64,000 bases of DNA, taken from Capillidium heterosporum (Eukaryota; Entomophthoromycota; Entomophthoromycetes; Entomophthorales; Capillidiaceae). The stretch lies in assembly GCA_016630905.1 (NCBI GenBank), contig WBMQ01000003.1, positions 620,001-684,000 on the forward strand, given 5' to 3'. The notes below the pieces were generated by a model, which worked only from the letters and a program-made list of their open reading frames with translations, made no database searches and was not told the DNA's origin. Numbering within the stretch: the stretch's first letter is position 1; each line of letters opens with the position of its first letter. Shown in pieces: positions 12,538 to 24,070 of this stretch. Position numbers and translations under genes: made by a program.

Positions 12538-14776
12538 TTACCACTACAAGAAAATTAGTAAAATCCAAAGTAACTATACTTACCAGATCCCTCTTGATCT
12601 TATGCTCCTTACCCCATTCCATCAATATCTCCTTGCCCTTCTTCAACCTTTCTCCTTCATCTGAAACATTAGCAAACAGTGATTCTCCCAAAAATTTAGT
12701 TAGGACATTGTTAACCTCCATTGGCATCTTGTTGGCACTACCGCACAAATAAAACCTACCTTCACCATCCACTAAATACTCTTTTAGTTTGTCGAAGCTA
12801 CCTTGCAGTGCATCTTGGACATATTTGTAGTTGTTATCAACTCCCTCATCGGCGTTGGAATAGGTTTTTGATAGCAAAGTGTCGCGAGAACAGCATATTT
12901 GCAGCAGATTTAAACTGCCATCTTTGAGGTACTTCTGTAAGCTGTTGAATTCATAGTCTTCCAAGCTGGAGTTACGTAAACCGTGGATCAGCCAAACTTT
13001 TCCAAACTTCTTCTCCAAAGCTTCATGCAGAGAGACGGATAAAGTACCGGCATTTTTGAAGTTTTGACGTTGGAGGGAACGATGTTCTAAGAAAGATAGA
13101 AAGGGGGCGATGCCAGTGCCTGTACCTACCAGGACCAAATTCGATTTGGTGTCGGTGGGGAGGTGGAAGTTGATCTTTTCAGAGGTAGACTTGATAAATC
13201 CAAACAGCTCAGCACCTTGATCTTGGATGGATGATAGAGGCAAGTCATTGCAATAATTGGTGAAGAGCCCGTATCGGTTCTGGTTGAAGTGAGTTATGTA
13301 TTGATCGACATTGAACAGGATCTCTAAATATTTAAAACCATCCTTGCTTTTACTCAAAGCATTGGGTGAGTTAATCAGTGAGTAGGTTCTAGGTACCAAG
13401 GGACCCAAAATTTCCACCAAGCTTTCGACGGATGGGTGTGATTCATATGCAACCAAAAGATCTACCAAAGTAGGGTACTGTTCGCGAAGTACTTGGAATT
13501 CATCTTTACCCTGCTTCGAACACAGATACTTCAATTCAGCAACTTTGGTAGGGTTGTTGGAATAGTCGGCCAACAGTAAGAGTAGAGATTTTTTGAGCGG
13601 ATTCATAATCTCCAACTTGTACTGGAAGAGCTGCTGTAGAGTGAAGGGAGTGCCGACAAGAGGTTTCAAGTTGGTGTTAAGCTGCGGAGAGTCGTCGATA
13701 GTAAACAAAGTAGAAGTAGCGTCATCGATCTTGAGATGGTGGAATAAAACCTCTAAGATTTTAGTGTCGTTCTTGGCAATTAGGGAGATGCAATCTCCAG
13801 GTAAGAAGTGGAGTTCGGTGAATCGATCTACCTTCAACTGTAACTTGATAGTTTTTTTAGGTGCTTCTTCCTTGGTCAAAGTAGTTCGATCGACAACTTG
13901 GGCTTGGAAACAGGCGGGGTGATTCAACTTTATAAACTTAGAGTCTGAAAGTGGGGTTTGGTTAGTTGACACCGCGTTCAAAGCTAAGCTGAAGGTGGCT
14001 GGTTTGGGTAAAGAGGTTAAGGTGGATATATCAATCATAGTAGGTAAGTTGGGTAGGTGGATCGGCTGGACTATCTTAGAATGGATGTCAATATTTCCAT
14101 TTGCAACGATGAGTTCTACTCCAAGTTAGAAAATACAATTTTATAAATAATCCTATTTACCTTTACTTTTCTTTATATCCACTTTCTCTTCAGCCTCTAC
14201 TTTAATCTCTTTAACAATTTCCCTAGCTTCCTCTTCAACAATTACTTCCTTTCCGTCGATGAACTTAATCTTGCCATCCACCAACTTGGCCAACCGGTCG
14301 TAAAAGTTGTGTAGCCAAGGCTCCGATACCTGCTCGATACCTTGATTCAAGTCGGCTATCTTTAATTCTGCGATTTGGGTACACCCTAATTCAACCAAAA
14401 TGTCCTTGACGTCAGTTGGAAACTTGCCAAAGGTATCTTCGTAGCAACTATCCCCATTTCCGAGTACGGCAACAAAATACTCTTTCAAGTTTTTACCTTC
14501 CTGCTTCAAAGCTAAGATGTAGTTGTAGAAGGATTCGGCATTCTCAGGGGGTTCTCCATCTCCGGTTGAGCTGGTGATTATCACCAATAGTTTGTTGGGG
14601 GTTGAGGTAATAACGGGTTTGGACTTGTGATAATCTACAAATTTGTCCAGCTCGAAGAGTTGCAAGTTGGTTGGGAAGCAAGTTAGCAAGTTCTTGTACA
14701 GTTGGATGGCGATCTCTTCACTGTTCCCTGATTCACTACCAAACAGTATTAACAATTCTTCAAGCTCGATACTCAT
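12538..14776 (-). CDS. Methionine synthase reductase-like diflavin (FMN/FAD/NADPH) reductase
   Basis: Diflavin reductase of the cytochrome P450 reductase superfamily, which passes electrons NADPH to FAD to FMN to a partner. Exons (minus): 14776-14161, 14118-12584 and 12543-12538; 718 residues. FMN (flavodoxin) domain: LFGSESGNSEEIA, SSTGDGEPPENAE, LGNGDSCYEDTFG. FAD domain: PRTYSLINSPN (R449, Y451, S452). NADPH domain: VGTGTGIAPF (537-544), CSRD and FYLCGSANKM. The last coding exon is only TGG TAA, giving the C-terminal Trp that stacks on FAD in this family (KRDLW). No N-terminal membrane anchor, so it is not a classical P450 reductase. The FAD-connecting region (ADYSNNPTKVAELKYLCSKQG) resembles human MTRR, and an MTRR-like role would reactivate B12-dependent methionine synthase. 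Alternatives are Tah18/NDOR1 or another soluble diflavin reductase. Confidence 0.87.
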
Positions 14777-15834
14777 CTTTGGTTTCTCTGGTTGACCTTG
14801 AAAAGTTTGAAAACTGAGCTCTCGTTTTATAAGCTTCGGTATTTGAATAAGTGGCTAAAATTTTAGCCATTTTCGAATTTTAAGGGTTTTAGCCGACTAC
14901 TTTATCAGATTGTACAACCATCACTTGTTCAAAAGAAGTCTGGCCTTCCCCTTACTTAGCTCAATAGCATCAGTAGATATAAGTAATAAAGGAAAACTTC
15001 GGTGGTTTACTAATCTATATACCGATGTATTCCTAGTTTCCTGTTGGTAGTTTCCCTCAATTTTTTGGATTGGACTTGCCACGTTCCGAAATAATGTAGT
15101 AATTGGCTTAATTTTTGAAGATATTAATTTGTATTTTATTTCAGAACCTAATAATTGGAGTCATGTCGATTTCTAAAACACAGCATCCACTTACTAAATG
15201 TACAAATACTCCTGCTTAAAGTATACTATAGTTGGTAACCTAGTGCATTACGTTCAATGCCATCTTCCAGTTTTGTTTGTGCTGTGAAAACAATCCCTTA
15301 TTAGCTGTATAAGAATTAACCGACAACGCTACTTTTTTAAAGCAGTAACCTTTAGTTTCGTATAGGGACAGCCTAGTTTAGATTAGAGGGAAATTTTACA
15401 ATCATTTGACGAATGTTTTTAAAACATCTATATATTCGTATTAAACATCTCCAACCTATTGTGTTCTTTATTAATAAAAGGTAAAGAATTATTTTACAAA
15501 GCTCTGTATTTGAAAATAGTATCTATTCGCTAGATGACTACAATATAATAGCCATAATCCCTTTGCAACCAATCTTATATATACCTATCATTTGTAGTGT
15601 AGGATGCAGGGCCTCATGGCGTTGGCTTTTGATTCCAACATCTCCTCTAGTTACTCGAACTAATTTTACATTCATATAAAAAGCCTTTAAACACTAATAT
15701 AAATAACTTCTTTACTATAAGTGAGCCATTAAATGATTAAAGTATATTGTTACGGATAAAACTTATTTAAATTTAGCTGATAATTCAACCAAAATAGGCA
15801 CAACCATCAATTTATCAAACATATATAAATACTT
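14777..15834. other. Spacer between reductase promoter and subtilisin 3' end
   Basis: AT-rich; no gene seen. It holds the 5' flank of the reductase and the 3' flank of the intact subtilisin. Confidence 0.45.
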
Positions 15835-16630
15835 GAAGGTTATAAACACTTTATATCAGATTAAAACATTGAAGATCAACTCAAGACTTATAATATCAGA
15901 TTTATTACATATTAAACATTTAAACAGCGTTGTTGTAAACCAAAGCATTAGGCGAACCGTTGACATTGGCGATGGCATCCTTGGTAGCCGAAGATATGAT
16001 CTTAGCAGTTACTTGGGTGTTGGTCAAGGTACTCTGACTCAGGAAGTAGGCGGCTAAGCCAGCAACATGGGGGGTGGCCATCGAGGTACCAGAGATCGAA
16101 TTGGTGCCACCGTTGTTCCAGGTACTGAGGATATTGACACCAGGGCCAAAGACATCGACACATCTACCGTAGTTGGAGAAGGAAGCACGGGTGTCATTGA
16201 TGTCACTGGCAGCGACGGTGATGGCGTTGGGGGTTGAAGCTGGTGAGACATTGCAGGCATCCTGGTTCTCGTTACCTGCAGCTACGACAGCGACGAAGCC
16301 CTTCTGGTAGGCCGATTCAACAGCGGCGTTGATGCTGCTAGAGACACCACCGCCTAGAGACATGGAGATGACATTACCTTTGGTACCTTTCTTGTCACCT
16401 ACGGCCCAGTTGACACCGGAGATGATGGCCGAGTTGGGACAGTTGCCATTGGCATCACAGACCTTGACGGCAACCAAGTTGGCTTTTTTGGATACACCGT
16501 AGGTCTTGGATCCGATGGTGCCGGCACAGTGAGTACCGTGGCCATGCTCATCCTTGTTGGCAGCACCGGCGAATGTAGCACCAAATCGAGCTCTACCTTC
16601 AAACTCGGGATGGGTGGTCAGGATACCAGT
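15835..16630 (-). repeat. Inverted repeat arm B (partner 9806-10600)
   Basis: The mature domain and 3' flank of the intact subtilisin, near-identical to arm A in inverted orientation. Differences seen by eye are GGC/GGT, AAT/AGT with GGC/GGT two codons on, and AAT/AAC, plus a few in the 3' flank. Confidence 0.93.
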
Positions 16631-17080
16631 ATCAATTACGTAGACGCTGACACCAGCACCATCGGCATTGTAAGTGTACCTTGATTGAGTGGCCGAGGTA
16701 AGTTTGGCACGCTGGGAGATTCTAGCCAGTCCCCATGGGGCGTTGGTCTGGATTGCGTTGATTTTGGAGATGGCATCCTGCTCAATGTACTCTACATCGG
16801 GCAAACCGCGTACCTTCTCTAGGACCGAGTCGGAAAGTTTGGCGTGGTAAGCATTGCCGATATTTGTGTAGACACTCTCAATGCTGTTGATATTGGAACG
16901 TTCGGTGAAAAGAGCTTTGACCGATTCCAAGTGAGCTTCGATGGTGGTGCGAGAGGTAGGGTTAAGCTTGACAATGTAACTTCCGGGGATGGCGTTCTTG
17001 GAGGCTTTGAGAGGAGCTTGGCCGGCGTTGACAGCTGAGAGTACAGTTGAAGCTAATGCTAGGAGGGCGTAGAATTGCAT
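15920..17080 (-). CDS. Secreted proteinase K-type subtilisin (S8A serine protease)
   Basis: Intronless, 386 residues. Signal peptide about 1-19 ([19 protein letters not shown]). Inhibitor_I9 propeptide about 32-105 ([20 protein letters not shown] to DVEYIEQDA). The mature S8 domain starts near [10 protein letters not shown] (114). Catalytic triad: D150 in YVIDTGI, H181 in GHGTHCAG and S333 in [11 protein letters not shown]; oxyanion Asn270 in AAGNENQ. Length and order match secreted fungal proteinase K-like enzymes, which digest extracellular protein such as insect cuticle or other host and substrate proteins. The mature exon is GC-richer than its flanks. It shares a block of near-identity with the pseudogene at 9806-10600, so one copy has recently overwritten the other. 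Confidence 0.97.
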   Translation of the reverse strand: MQFYALLALASTVLSAVNAGQAPLKASKNAIPGSYIVKLNPTSRTTIEAHLESVKALFTERSNINSIESVYTNIGNAYHAKLSDSVLEKVRGLPDVEYIEQDAISKINAIQTNAPWGLARISQRAKLTSATQSRYTYNADGAGVSVYVIDTGILTTHPEFEGRARFGATFAGAANKDEHGHGTHCAGTIGSKTYGVSKKANLVAVKVCDANGNCPNSAIISGVNWAVGDKKGTKGNVISMSLGGGVSSSINAAVESAYQKGFVAVVAAGNENQDACNVSPASTPNAITVAASDINDTRASFSNYGRCVDVFGPGVNILSTWNNGGTNSISGTSMATPHVAGLAAYFLSQSTLTNTQVTAKIISSATKDAIANVNGSPNALVYNNAV

Positions 17081-17135
17081 GTTTTTGATATTATATCTTG
17101 TTTTTGACTATTCATTTGCTGACCAAAGTCCAAGG

Positions 17136-17145
17136 TATTTATATA
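17136..17145 (-). promoter_or_regulatory. TATA box of the subtilisin gene
   Basis: TATATAAATA on the minus strand, 56-65 bases upstream of the ATG, at a position comparable to the TATA-like element of the pseudogene copy. Confidence 0.6.
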
Positions 17146-19494
17146 CATTTTTCGATATGCTATTTTATCCTACTTACATAGACTGTAGATCAGCCTCATA
17201 TCACCCTGCGGTGCTAGTCTGCTAGCTGACCATGTGTGACAGTTTAAACCTAGAACTCTATAAGCTTTATGTGGCTGACATTTATATTTAGGCTTCATGA
17301 CCAAAGTGTTTATTAGTTGTTTACTATATTAGCTTAATGTTAAGGCATCTGAAGACATGACTGAATAAGCGCAATATTACAACGACCTACAGTTTTAATA
17401 TATTTTGATATCCCTAAAACATCAATATTTTACTTTAGTGAACTAATTGAGAATATTAATTCCATATCGTATGATATGTCACAACATCTTTATACAAAGG
17501 AGCAAGCTTGAAAGAAATGAAAGTGCAAGTTAAACTTCCTTGTGACTCCTTGCATCAAATACAACATCTAGCAAGCTAAAAATCTTCAGTCTTGGTCATA
17601 TACAAATCCACCAATAAAAGTGATTAAATTCTTTATTTATTAGCTTACCATTCACTTGGAATTTCCGAACCACTTATTCATCATAAGACTGGTATGAAAC
17701 GACAGGGTAAATATATACATAACTTCGTCATGGGAGTACTGGTAGACGTAAGCAAACCCTGTGGACAGGAGGCACAATCTACTAGCAGTGTATGACTTTG
17801 TTAGTTCTAGGGTGGTCTGCTTCCAGATTAAAAGGGATAAACAGTTAATCCGACTTTATTTCAGTCAATCCTTGATATAGAATGGAGTTTCTAATGTGAT
17901 GCAAAATGCAAACAGTACTTAGTATTACTCAAGATATTTACTTGAAGCTGTAAAACAGTTGGCCCAAGTAAAGCACTTGTGATATCTAGTACATTATATA
18001 CGATACATTTTGCCTAATTCTAAAGAAATTTCCATTTTATGATTTATACAAGCAATGTAAACTTGGTCTTCTAGTTCCTATTTAGACAAAAATTTACCTT
18101 GTAAGATATATTGTCACAAATGAAACTTAATAGCTTTGAATTTATATACCTGCTGATATGAAAGGATGCATCAATCTTCACTTGAAAGTTGGCTTTCAAA
18201 CTCCAATAGAATTTTCAATGTTGGAGTTTGGAATTTATCAATAAGACTTCAAAATGAGAATGAATTCTTTAACATTTTATATCAAAACATATATATGTAT
18301 GAAAATAATATCAACTTGCATGGGAAATTGATTATATATGCTATGTTTCCCACAGCATACTTTTTTAGCAAGAATTTATATTGCTTAGATTATATACAAA
18401 GGTGTATCGAATATTTGATTTATACTTAAATGCTGAATGAGTAATATAGTGACAATCTTAAACTCAGCTCAAGATTACCATTTTAAAGATAAACTCATAG
18501 TTAATACAAAGTAAAACATATAGCATGATTCTATATTGAGTTTTTTTTGTCCACTACTTATATTTTAAAATAATATTGAACCTAAATTTATATATTAGAC
18601 CGAGATAGATATAATAGTTTTAATATTCATTCGCAATTCTCAAAAATTACTATACTATTTGCTTGCACTATCTCTAAAATAAAGTACCCTACGTCTTATT
18701 TGAAAGTAGATCACTAGGCTTATATTCTCAGTTATACATGATTTCATTTAGATGTCGATAGTGATGCTATTTTGATTTAAAGCCTCAATATCTATTAGAT
18801 TATTTAAAAAGTTTGGCCATTAAATAGAAATAAAATAATTTGCAGGATACAAAAATAGGTTGACAGTAAACTTTAGAACTCTTTGGTATAAATTGATTTA
18901 TACAAAAAGTTCATTTCCAATATAGGCTACCATCCTAAAATTAATAGCCTAAAAACACATTCCTACAAGTATATCTAACAGTATTGTATGTAGAATTGTA
19001 TGAGGTTATCATTTAAAAGTAAGAATTTATTCTTTATGAAATTTATTTCAACTATAGTAACACTCTAAAATTTACGGCTTAAATATTACATATGTATAAC
19101 TGTATCTAGTAGAATCATATTTGGAATATCTGATCGTTAAATAAAAGCCAGAAAGTGTTCACTTATAAAAGTTAACACAGTTTGGGGGTTGTATTCAAAA
19201 ATCTATAACTTAAATATCACATCTATAAAGCTATTTTTAATAACGATAGCGACAAAAATATGTAATATCAAATTCTGAATCAACTATGTCATAACAAACT
19301 TATTAAGTATGATACTTTGTTATTAATTTGTGATTTAGCTATCCACATCTTACTAGCGTTACTAATTTCATAAATAAAGGAATGTCTGATAATTTTTGAA
19401 GAAATATATTATTAATATATAATAAAAGAATTTAAATATTTATAAATGTATCAAAAAAATACATGAGGCCATATCCTATATTTCTTTAAATTAA
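17146..19494. other. Long AT-rich gene-free region
   Basis: About 2.3 kb without a supported gene. A weak protein-like stretch on the minus strand near 17700-17790 (FAYVYQYSHDEVMYIFTL) may be an old relic but matches nothing I recognise. The 87-codon frame at 18166-18429 has AT-driven composition and is not called. Confidence 0.4.
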
Positions 19495-20660
19495 CAGACA
19501 ATAAAACTATTCTACTTGATATTATACATCGGTACCTTGGCTTTGGCTTTTAAATACACCTGTAGTGCCTCAAAAATTTGAAAGGAGATCTAGAAGCTGA
19601 CTGAAAGCGAATCCATCGTTTAATTAAGGAGCCATTAGCTTTGAAGAGGCGTAAAAATAGAAATGGCATACTAACCTGGGAAGCTTTTTCTTGATTACAC
19701 CACAAAGACGCTCAAATCGAAAGGAACATTCACGGAGTTGCAGTTTTTCTATAATGGCACAGTAAGTTCATCAAGGAGTACGAACTTGAGCTCCAGAAAG
19801 TGGTTTCAAACATCATCTTACCCTACTGGGACTGGCCCTTGGAATCTAATGCACCCCATAGCAGCCCAATTTTAATCTCATCTTACATGGCCATTAATGG
19901 AAATCAAACTAGAGACTCTTTTTTTGATAACAATCCCTTCCAAAGCATTGAATACAAGTATTCGAGCAACCATTACTTATGCCGAAGCTACGGCCGAAGC
20001 AATAAGATCTCGTCTTTCTCGTCATGAGCCGACTTGGATATAATCTCAGCATATTCAAGTTCTCCGAGTTCATTAACGAGTTAGAATACTTTTATAACAC
20101 GCCACATTCAGGTATCAAAAATAATGCGATTTAAGGACCTATGTATCTCCTAATAATCCCTTCTTCTTTATACATCGTACTTTCATCAACTTTCTCTGAT
20201 TCAAGTGGCAATTCCAGCATCCCAATTCCAATCAGTATAATAGAGATATTTACAACGCCAAGATAAACCGTAAAGATAGGCTGTGTAGATACGGGGATAT
20301 AGTCTAATCTACTTTCAATTACAAATCAGATTGCTACTGTTATGACTACCCAGTTTACCCAAGGGATGTAAAGCCGGCTCATCCTGTAAGTAAAATTATA
20401 TTTAATTCAAGCTTGGATGGCTACGATTTGGTAATTAAGTTGAGATGTTGATTTATGACGAGGCTATCATCAAGTTAGATAAGTTTATCAAGGGCTTCAA
20501 TCTGACTAAACCGGGCCAACCAGAGCCTCTCTCCGAAGATTGGATCGAAACGAACTTTTTGGATTTGGCTAAAATTTGATACTTTGAAATTTAGTAGACT
20601 AAAATTAGATAGCTGCTGAAAAGCTTATCCCAGTACTCTATCAAATTCGCCAAGTATGTA
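19495..20660 (+). pseudogene. Tyrosinase (type-3 copper) pseudogene, copy 1
   Basis: Relic with family hallmarks in broken frames. KFIKEYELELQKV is followed by LPYWDWPLESNAPHSSPIL, the YWDW block after the first copper site. A CuB-like block reads PFFFIHRTFINFL, stop, FKWQFQHP near 20160-20225, where family members have FLHHANIDRLWWKWQ; the conserved Trp has become TGA. The C-terminal part carries SDCYCYDYPV and SEDWIETNFLDLAK, the latter shared with copy 2. The CuA histidine segment is scrambled. Tyrosinases oxidise phenols to quinones for melanin or wall cross-linking; this copy cannot encode one. Confidence 0.8.
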
Positions 20661-21196
20661 TAGATTATAAGATATTCGAATACACATTATAATTTTGATT
20701 TTGATTTCTACAATATACTAGATTAGAATATATATATTATATATACTTATGTTCCTTTTATTTAACTATCAGTCATAGATTTTTGTTACTATTCCATCAG
20801 AAAAATGAGTCCTACACCTAATCGAAACTGTGCTATTGGACCTATAACTCTGATCAGACTAGTATGTGATTTTAATATTGTACTACAGGACCTTTCAAAC
20901 TTATTCTCCGATATACAATAAGATACTTGACCTAATGCTATATATAGTTTAAAAAAATTAGTTGATGGTTTGGGTTTACATTGGTATTCAGAATTACAAT
21001 ACATTTATGGCAATTATTGGCCTTCATAGAGTTTTACTTGAAACTAACCCTTTTTCATTATTTTGTACCTTGAAATTTAAATAGATAGTAGTACTTACAA
21101 AAGTGTGGTGGAAATGTAATGTATGGTGTATAAGAATCAGTACTATAGCTCTAATTTATTCAATAGAAGATCATAAAAGCGCAAATTTAGATTCGC
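20661..21196. other. Spacer with no gene seen
   Basis: AT-rich. The 71-codon minus-strand frame at 20789-21004 shows no family features. Confidence 0.4.
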
Positions 21197-21505
21197 CTAG
21201 AGGACGGCAACAAAATTGTTATTCTTAGCAAAATTATTGGCATTGACGTTCTTCTTATGGGTGTTCTCTTCGAATACTGCTGCCTTCTTGTTATGATCAA
21301 ACTCATTCTTGTGGAAATTTTCGTTGCGAATTTCGTTGCTGTCTTTTACGATAATTGGGTTAAAAAAATTGAATCCACTGTATCCACCGTAGCTGTATGG
21401 TGAGTATAAATCATTTCCATACCCATAATTGCCGAAGTTGTTGTAGCCACCAATATAGGTGGCAGAGATGGAGCTAATAGCAAAAGCAATGTAGAAGAAT
21501 TTCAT
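21197..21505 (-). CDS. Small secreted Gly/Tyr/Asn-rich protein
   Basis: 102 residues, no intron. The ATG is followed by a clear signal peptide (MKFFYIAFAISSISA). Next comes a Gly/Tyr-rich segment (IGGYNNFGNYGYGNDLY, then YSYGGYSGFNFF), then a charged Asn/Lys/His-rich tail. There are no cysteines in the mature part and no known domain. A TATA-like run (gtatatataag) lies about 40-50 bases upstream. Composition resembles low-complexity wall or extracellular-matrix proteins. Function is unknown, and coding status rests on the signal peptide and biased composition. Confidence 0.6.
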   Translation of the reverse strand: MKFFYIAFAISSISATYIGGYNNFGNYGYGNDLYSPYSYGGYSGFNFFNPIIVKDSNEIRNENFHKNEFDHNKKAAVFEENTHKKNVNANNFAKNNNFVAVL

Positions 21506-22600
21506 ATTTGGCTGTAATGAGACTTAGTCATCTATTTGGGCTTATATATACATTATATCTCAAAAAACCATTCCATGTATAGATTTATCGCAACTTTATC
21601 AGATTTATTTGATATCTATCAAGGTGACTGATTAAATTCAACAACAATTGAACAGTTAATTTCTTTGTTCTTATATGTTAAATATACTAAATTTCAAATT
21701 GAGTCAATATGTTAATTGCATACTTTATCATAAAATAAATCAAGTTGCTACCAGATATATACTTTAAACTGGAAATAGAAAGAAAATTGCTGAATTTTAC
21801 TAAAGTAATGATCAAATACTTATGACAAACTTTAATCCAGAAACTTTGTAATTTGTGAGAAACTTTATAGACTTGCAATTAAACTTAAGGCCATTGTTTG
21901 AATACTAGGCCCTACATACTGCTTATAAGTACTTTTAAGATGAATATCATGTATTACAAGATTGGAAATAAACTATAATATACAAGTAGCTGACAGGATT
22001 GAGCTATTTGGAGATATCTCAAAGCTTTTGAGTTTGACGGCGACTTTTACTACTTTTTATAGTAGAGGATTTTGCAATCAAGTGTAATGTTGTTAATATG
22101 AGCTACCATTTGCATTATTTTCGTGGAGACATATCACTGCTGAAGACTTAAATGTAGATGCTTCATTCAATTATTTGCTAAATTTTATTTTAAGCGTCAA
22201 TTGAAGTTTGCCTTGAACAGAGCTTGGTTGGAATCTTATAACCTTATTTAAATCGTATATAGAAAAGTATAAATTATATAAAAGGCTTTAAAAGGACATT
22301 GGCACTCTTAAAGTTAGGTATATTAAATGAAATAAACAATTAAGTTTACTCAAATTTGAGATGGATGCGCCCAATTGAGAAATTGGGATTATGTAATAAA
22401 TTATATATAACTTAAACAACTACCTCTACAAGTAAGTCTAGTAGCATTACAGGTGAAGGAAGCTTTGATAGCTATTTAAAGGTATAGGTTCATTGCTTTG
22501 AAAATCCGCCTTTAATATGAAATTGGCACCTTCTATCTACAACTAAATTCAAAAATTGGTATATTAAGGTGCACTTTCTCCAACTTTAAATTTATAAAGA
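21506..22600. other. AT-rich spacer
   Basis: No supported gene. It contains the 5' flank of the small secreted protein (minus) and of tyrosinase relic 2 (plus). Confidence 0.4.
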
Positions 22601-23882
22601 ATGAAGCTATTCTATTGGATATTAGTACTTGTTATTTTAGCTCTAGCCTTTACGATCGTGTGTACAATCTCAATTATCCGTAAAGAGATCTGGAAGCTGA
22701 CTGCCAACCGGCTTAGCTGTTACATAAACGCAACTTTAACCTTGAATAAACGTAAAGAGGAAGTCAGCTTGACTATACAGGATATTTTTACCAACATACA
22801 CCACAAAGGCACCCTGTTAGATAACATCGTTTACGTCTGCCCAGTATTCCTGCCTTGACACTGCAAGTTCATCAAGGAATACGAGATCAAGCTGCAGAAA
22901 GTAAATCCCAATATTGACTTATTTTATTAGAACTGGTCCTTAGACACTAATCACCCACAATTAAACCCGGTTTTAGCACTAAGTATATGGGTGACAGCGG
23001 GAGTAAGAATAAGAGATGCATCTTGGACAAGGATCTCTTCGCCAACCTGCAGTCTATAATACCAAAGAATTGCTACTTACAGTGATGATATAAAAAGGAC
23101 AATAATTTATCTTTCTTTGTCTCGAAATCGAACTTTAGGTTCGTTTTAGAATACGCTAATTTTTCGAAAATTTTATCCAAGTTGAAGACGATGCACGGAC
23201 ATCTCCATAACCACATCAGGTAGGGACTCAAATTTCTCAAAGCACTACTCCTCCAACCACCCTGTATTCTTTGTACATAACACCTCCATCAATTCATTGT
23301 GGTCCAAGTGGTAGCTCAAGCACTTAAACTTCAACCAGTACAAGGAAGATTTCCAATGTAGGTGGGCCTCAAGGATAAACTGTACTGCTACAGGAATAGT
23401 ATTGAATCTATTTTGAATTTCAAGTCAGAGTATTACTGTTACGACTACCTTGACTAACCTATAAATACTCAACCAATCTTGATGACACTAATGAAGTTAA
23501 TCTCAAAGTTAATTTTGATAACTACAATCTAGAAACTCAGGTTAGCATTTTGATTGAGGGGTTGATGATGAAGGATGTTATAGTCAAATTGAAGAAGTTG
23601 GTAAAAGATTGTCAACTAGACCATTCTGGCATATCTCAATTGGAATATTGGGTTGAACCTTTTTCTAACAGTTGGATCGAGTTGAACAGCTTAGATAAAG
23701 TTATAATTTGACAGTTGGAGGCATAACAGCTCAAAGTTAAGAAACTGCTCAAGGCATTACTCTGGTACTTGATAAAATTCTCTAAATATAAATCAGATTT
23801 CGTAAACATCTTAAGATCTGGGGATCTAAAGTGGATGTTATTATAGAAGAAGCTTGAAAGATATTTCAATAAAAAATAAAAT
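22601..23882 (+). pseudogene. Tyrosinase (type-3 copper) pseudogene, copy 2, with N-terminal hydrophobic anchor
   Basis: Opens with a real ATG and an intact 85-codon stretch: a hydrophobic N-terminus (FYWILVLVILALAFTIVCTI), then HHKGTLLDNIVYVCPVFLP. A TGA (22856-22858) replaces the Trp of the CuA signature PVFLPWHxKFIKEYE. Downstream, NIDLFY-stop-NWSLDTNHP corresponds to YWDWSLD, with Trp changed to TAG. KTMHGHLHNHI and HPVFFVHNTSINSLWSKW are the CuB region, where HH/D positions are altered to HN/N. SEYYCYDYL and SNSWIELNSLDKV follow. The tail LLKALLWYLIKFSKYKSD parallels copy 1, which fixes the two as paralogues in tandem. It is decayed and non-functional. Confidence 0.82.
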
Positions 23883-24070
23883 TTACTCAATTAGGTACTC
23901 TTAGCTTTACTTATTTCTCTATTTAGCTAAAGAGTATAGCTCAAATATCTTTATGCTCCTGTATGTACAAACACTATAGTTAGTTATGAAAGAGTTTAAA
24001 ATAAAAGTATTTGTTTATTCATAAAGATAGATATACAATACCCAAAAAAGTGAACTGCCTAAACTTAAAA

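Noticed and set aside
22856-22858. TGA at several conserved Trp positions, hinting at a code where TGA means Trp
   Set aside because: The TGAs at Trp occur only in tyrosinase relics that also hold TAG stops and frame breaks. The receptor and LYR-like genes end at TGA, living genes use TGG for Trp, and the polymerase eta TGA falls at an Arg position.
19500-23882. RIP-like C-to-T / G-to-A mutation as the cause of relic decay
   Set aside because: Stops include TGG to TGA and TGG to TAG, but CAA to TAG and TAC to TAA also occur, and indels are frequent. No consistent dinucleotide context could be shown by eye.
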